Shown here: in pieces, positions 13,274 through 13,377 of the stretch
Layout: each line of letters opens with the position of its first letter
Position numbering within the stretch: the first letter of the stretch is position 1
Source of the DNA: Rhizobacter sp.
GTDB lineage: Bacteria; Pseudomonadota; Gammaproteobacteria; Burkholderiales; Burkholderiaceae_C
Length of the DNA: 13,377 nucleotides
Direction: 5' to 3'
NCBI GenBank assembly: GCA_025359585.1
Contig: JANYFX010000074.1
Coordinates: 1 to 13,377 of the forward strand
Program-made: the position numbers and the translations under genes
The notes under the pieces: model-generated
The model's input: only the letters and a program-made list of their open reading frames with translations
What the model was told of the DNA's origin: nothing
The model's database searches: none

Positions 13274-13377
13274 ATGCTGCAGATCGAGTCGCTGCACGTC
13301 CGGATCCAGAGCGTCGAGGCGCTGCGCGGCATCAGCCTGAGCGTGCCGGACGGCGCCCTGGTCGGCCTGGTCGGCCG
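13274..13377 (+). CDS. livF: LivF ATPase (plus-arm copy, 5' part, runs off right edge)
   Basis: The first 34 codons begin MLQIESLHVRIQSVEALRGI and end at VGLVG just before the Walker A motif. They align without gaps to the minus-arm LivF start (MLQVESVHVAIQSVQVLRGL). The ATG lies 10 nt after the livG TAG. No clear Shine-Dalgarno sequence is seen. The gene is cut by the window edge, so integrity cannot be judged. Confidence 0.88.
   Translation, partial: MLQIESLHVRIQSVEALRGISLSVPDGALVGLVG

Noticed and set aside
12140..13377. Simple fold-back (identical inverted duplication) of one liv operon
   Set aside because: The arms differ by about 15% at DNA level and about 20% in LivG protein, so one arm cannot be a recent copy of the other.
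1..13377. tRNA, rRNA, CRISPR array, insertion sequence, transposase or phage genes
   Set aside because: None was recognised on either strand. No IS ends or direct target repeats were visible around the inverted junction.

Overview
The window reads as chromosomal DNA of a high-GC betaproteobacterium, most likely a Burkholderiales member. I infer this from the strong G/C preference at third codon positions, the branched-chain-type (Liv) ABC transporter paired with an AMP-forming CoA ligase, and a CoA-dependent short-chain acid catabolic operon typical of that group. This is a by-eye judgement, not a database result.

Layout. (1) Positions 1-2131, minus strand: a tightly coupled three-gene operon for a GldA/GldF/GldG-type (NosFY-like) ABC-2 system. 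The order is ATPase, permease, then a GldG-like protein that runs off the left edge; both junctions are 4-base ATGA overlaps. (2) Positions 2212-3057, minus strand: an exported metallo-beta-lactamase-fold hydrolase of the AHL-lactonase-like type, followed by a rho-independent terminator at 2152-2177. (3) Positions 3058-3390: a divergent control region with a CTT-N11-AAG dyad and a 12-bp palindrome. (4) Positions 3391-8827, plus strand: a five-gene operon with gaps of 1-14 nt. It encodes a double-hotdog hydratase, an acyl-CoA dehydrogenase, a class III CoA-transferase, an MmgE/PrpD-family protein and a CitE-like lyase. This is the gene set of itaconate (C5 branched dicarboxylate) degradation known from Pseudomonas: Ict activates itaconate, Ich hydrates itaconyl-CoA to citramalyl-CoA, and Ccl cleaves it to acetyl-CoA and pyruvate. 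(5) Positions 8802-12153, minus strand: livM (3' stub), livG, livF, an AMP-dependent acyl-CoA ligase and a 66-aa unknown protein. (6) Positions 12140-13377, plus strand: a second, diverged livM (3' part), livG and livF (5' part).

The most unusual structure is at 12140-12153. Two liv modules, about 80% identical in LivG protein, are joined head to head. Each lacks the upstream part of livM, and the fusion lies in a 14-bp stretch (containing CTCGAG) that fits both reading frames. Both arms therefore lack a livM start, any livH/livK and any visible promoter. This is either a real microhomology-mediated inverted rearrangement or, quite plausibly, a chimeric join (assembly, amplification or cloning) of two related loci. 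The plus arm also looks slightly richer in GC. Anything inferred about linkage across 12140-12153 should be treated with caution.

How the genes may work together: region 4 would convert itaconate or a relative (mesaconate, methylsuccinate, hydroxylated or lactone forms) to central metabolites, and the exported lactonase-like enzyme of region 2 could act on a lactone substrate or on signals. The Liv transporter plus ligase of region 5 suits uptake and CoA activation of an organic acid. It converges on region 4, and a functional link is not shown.
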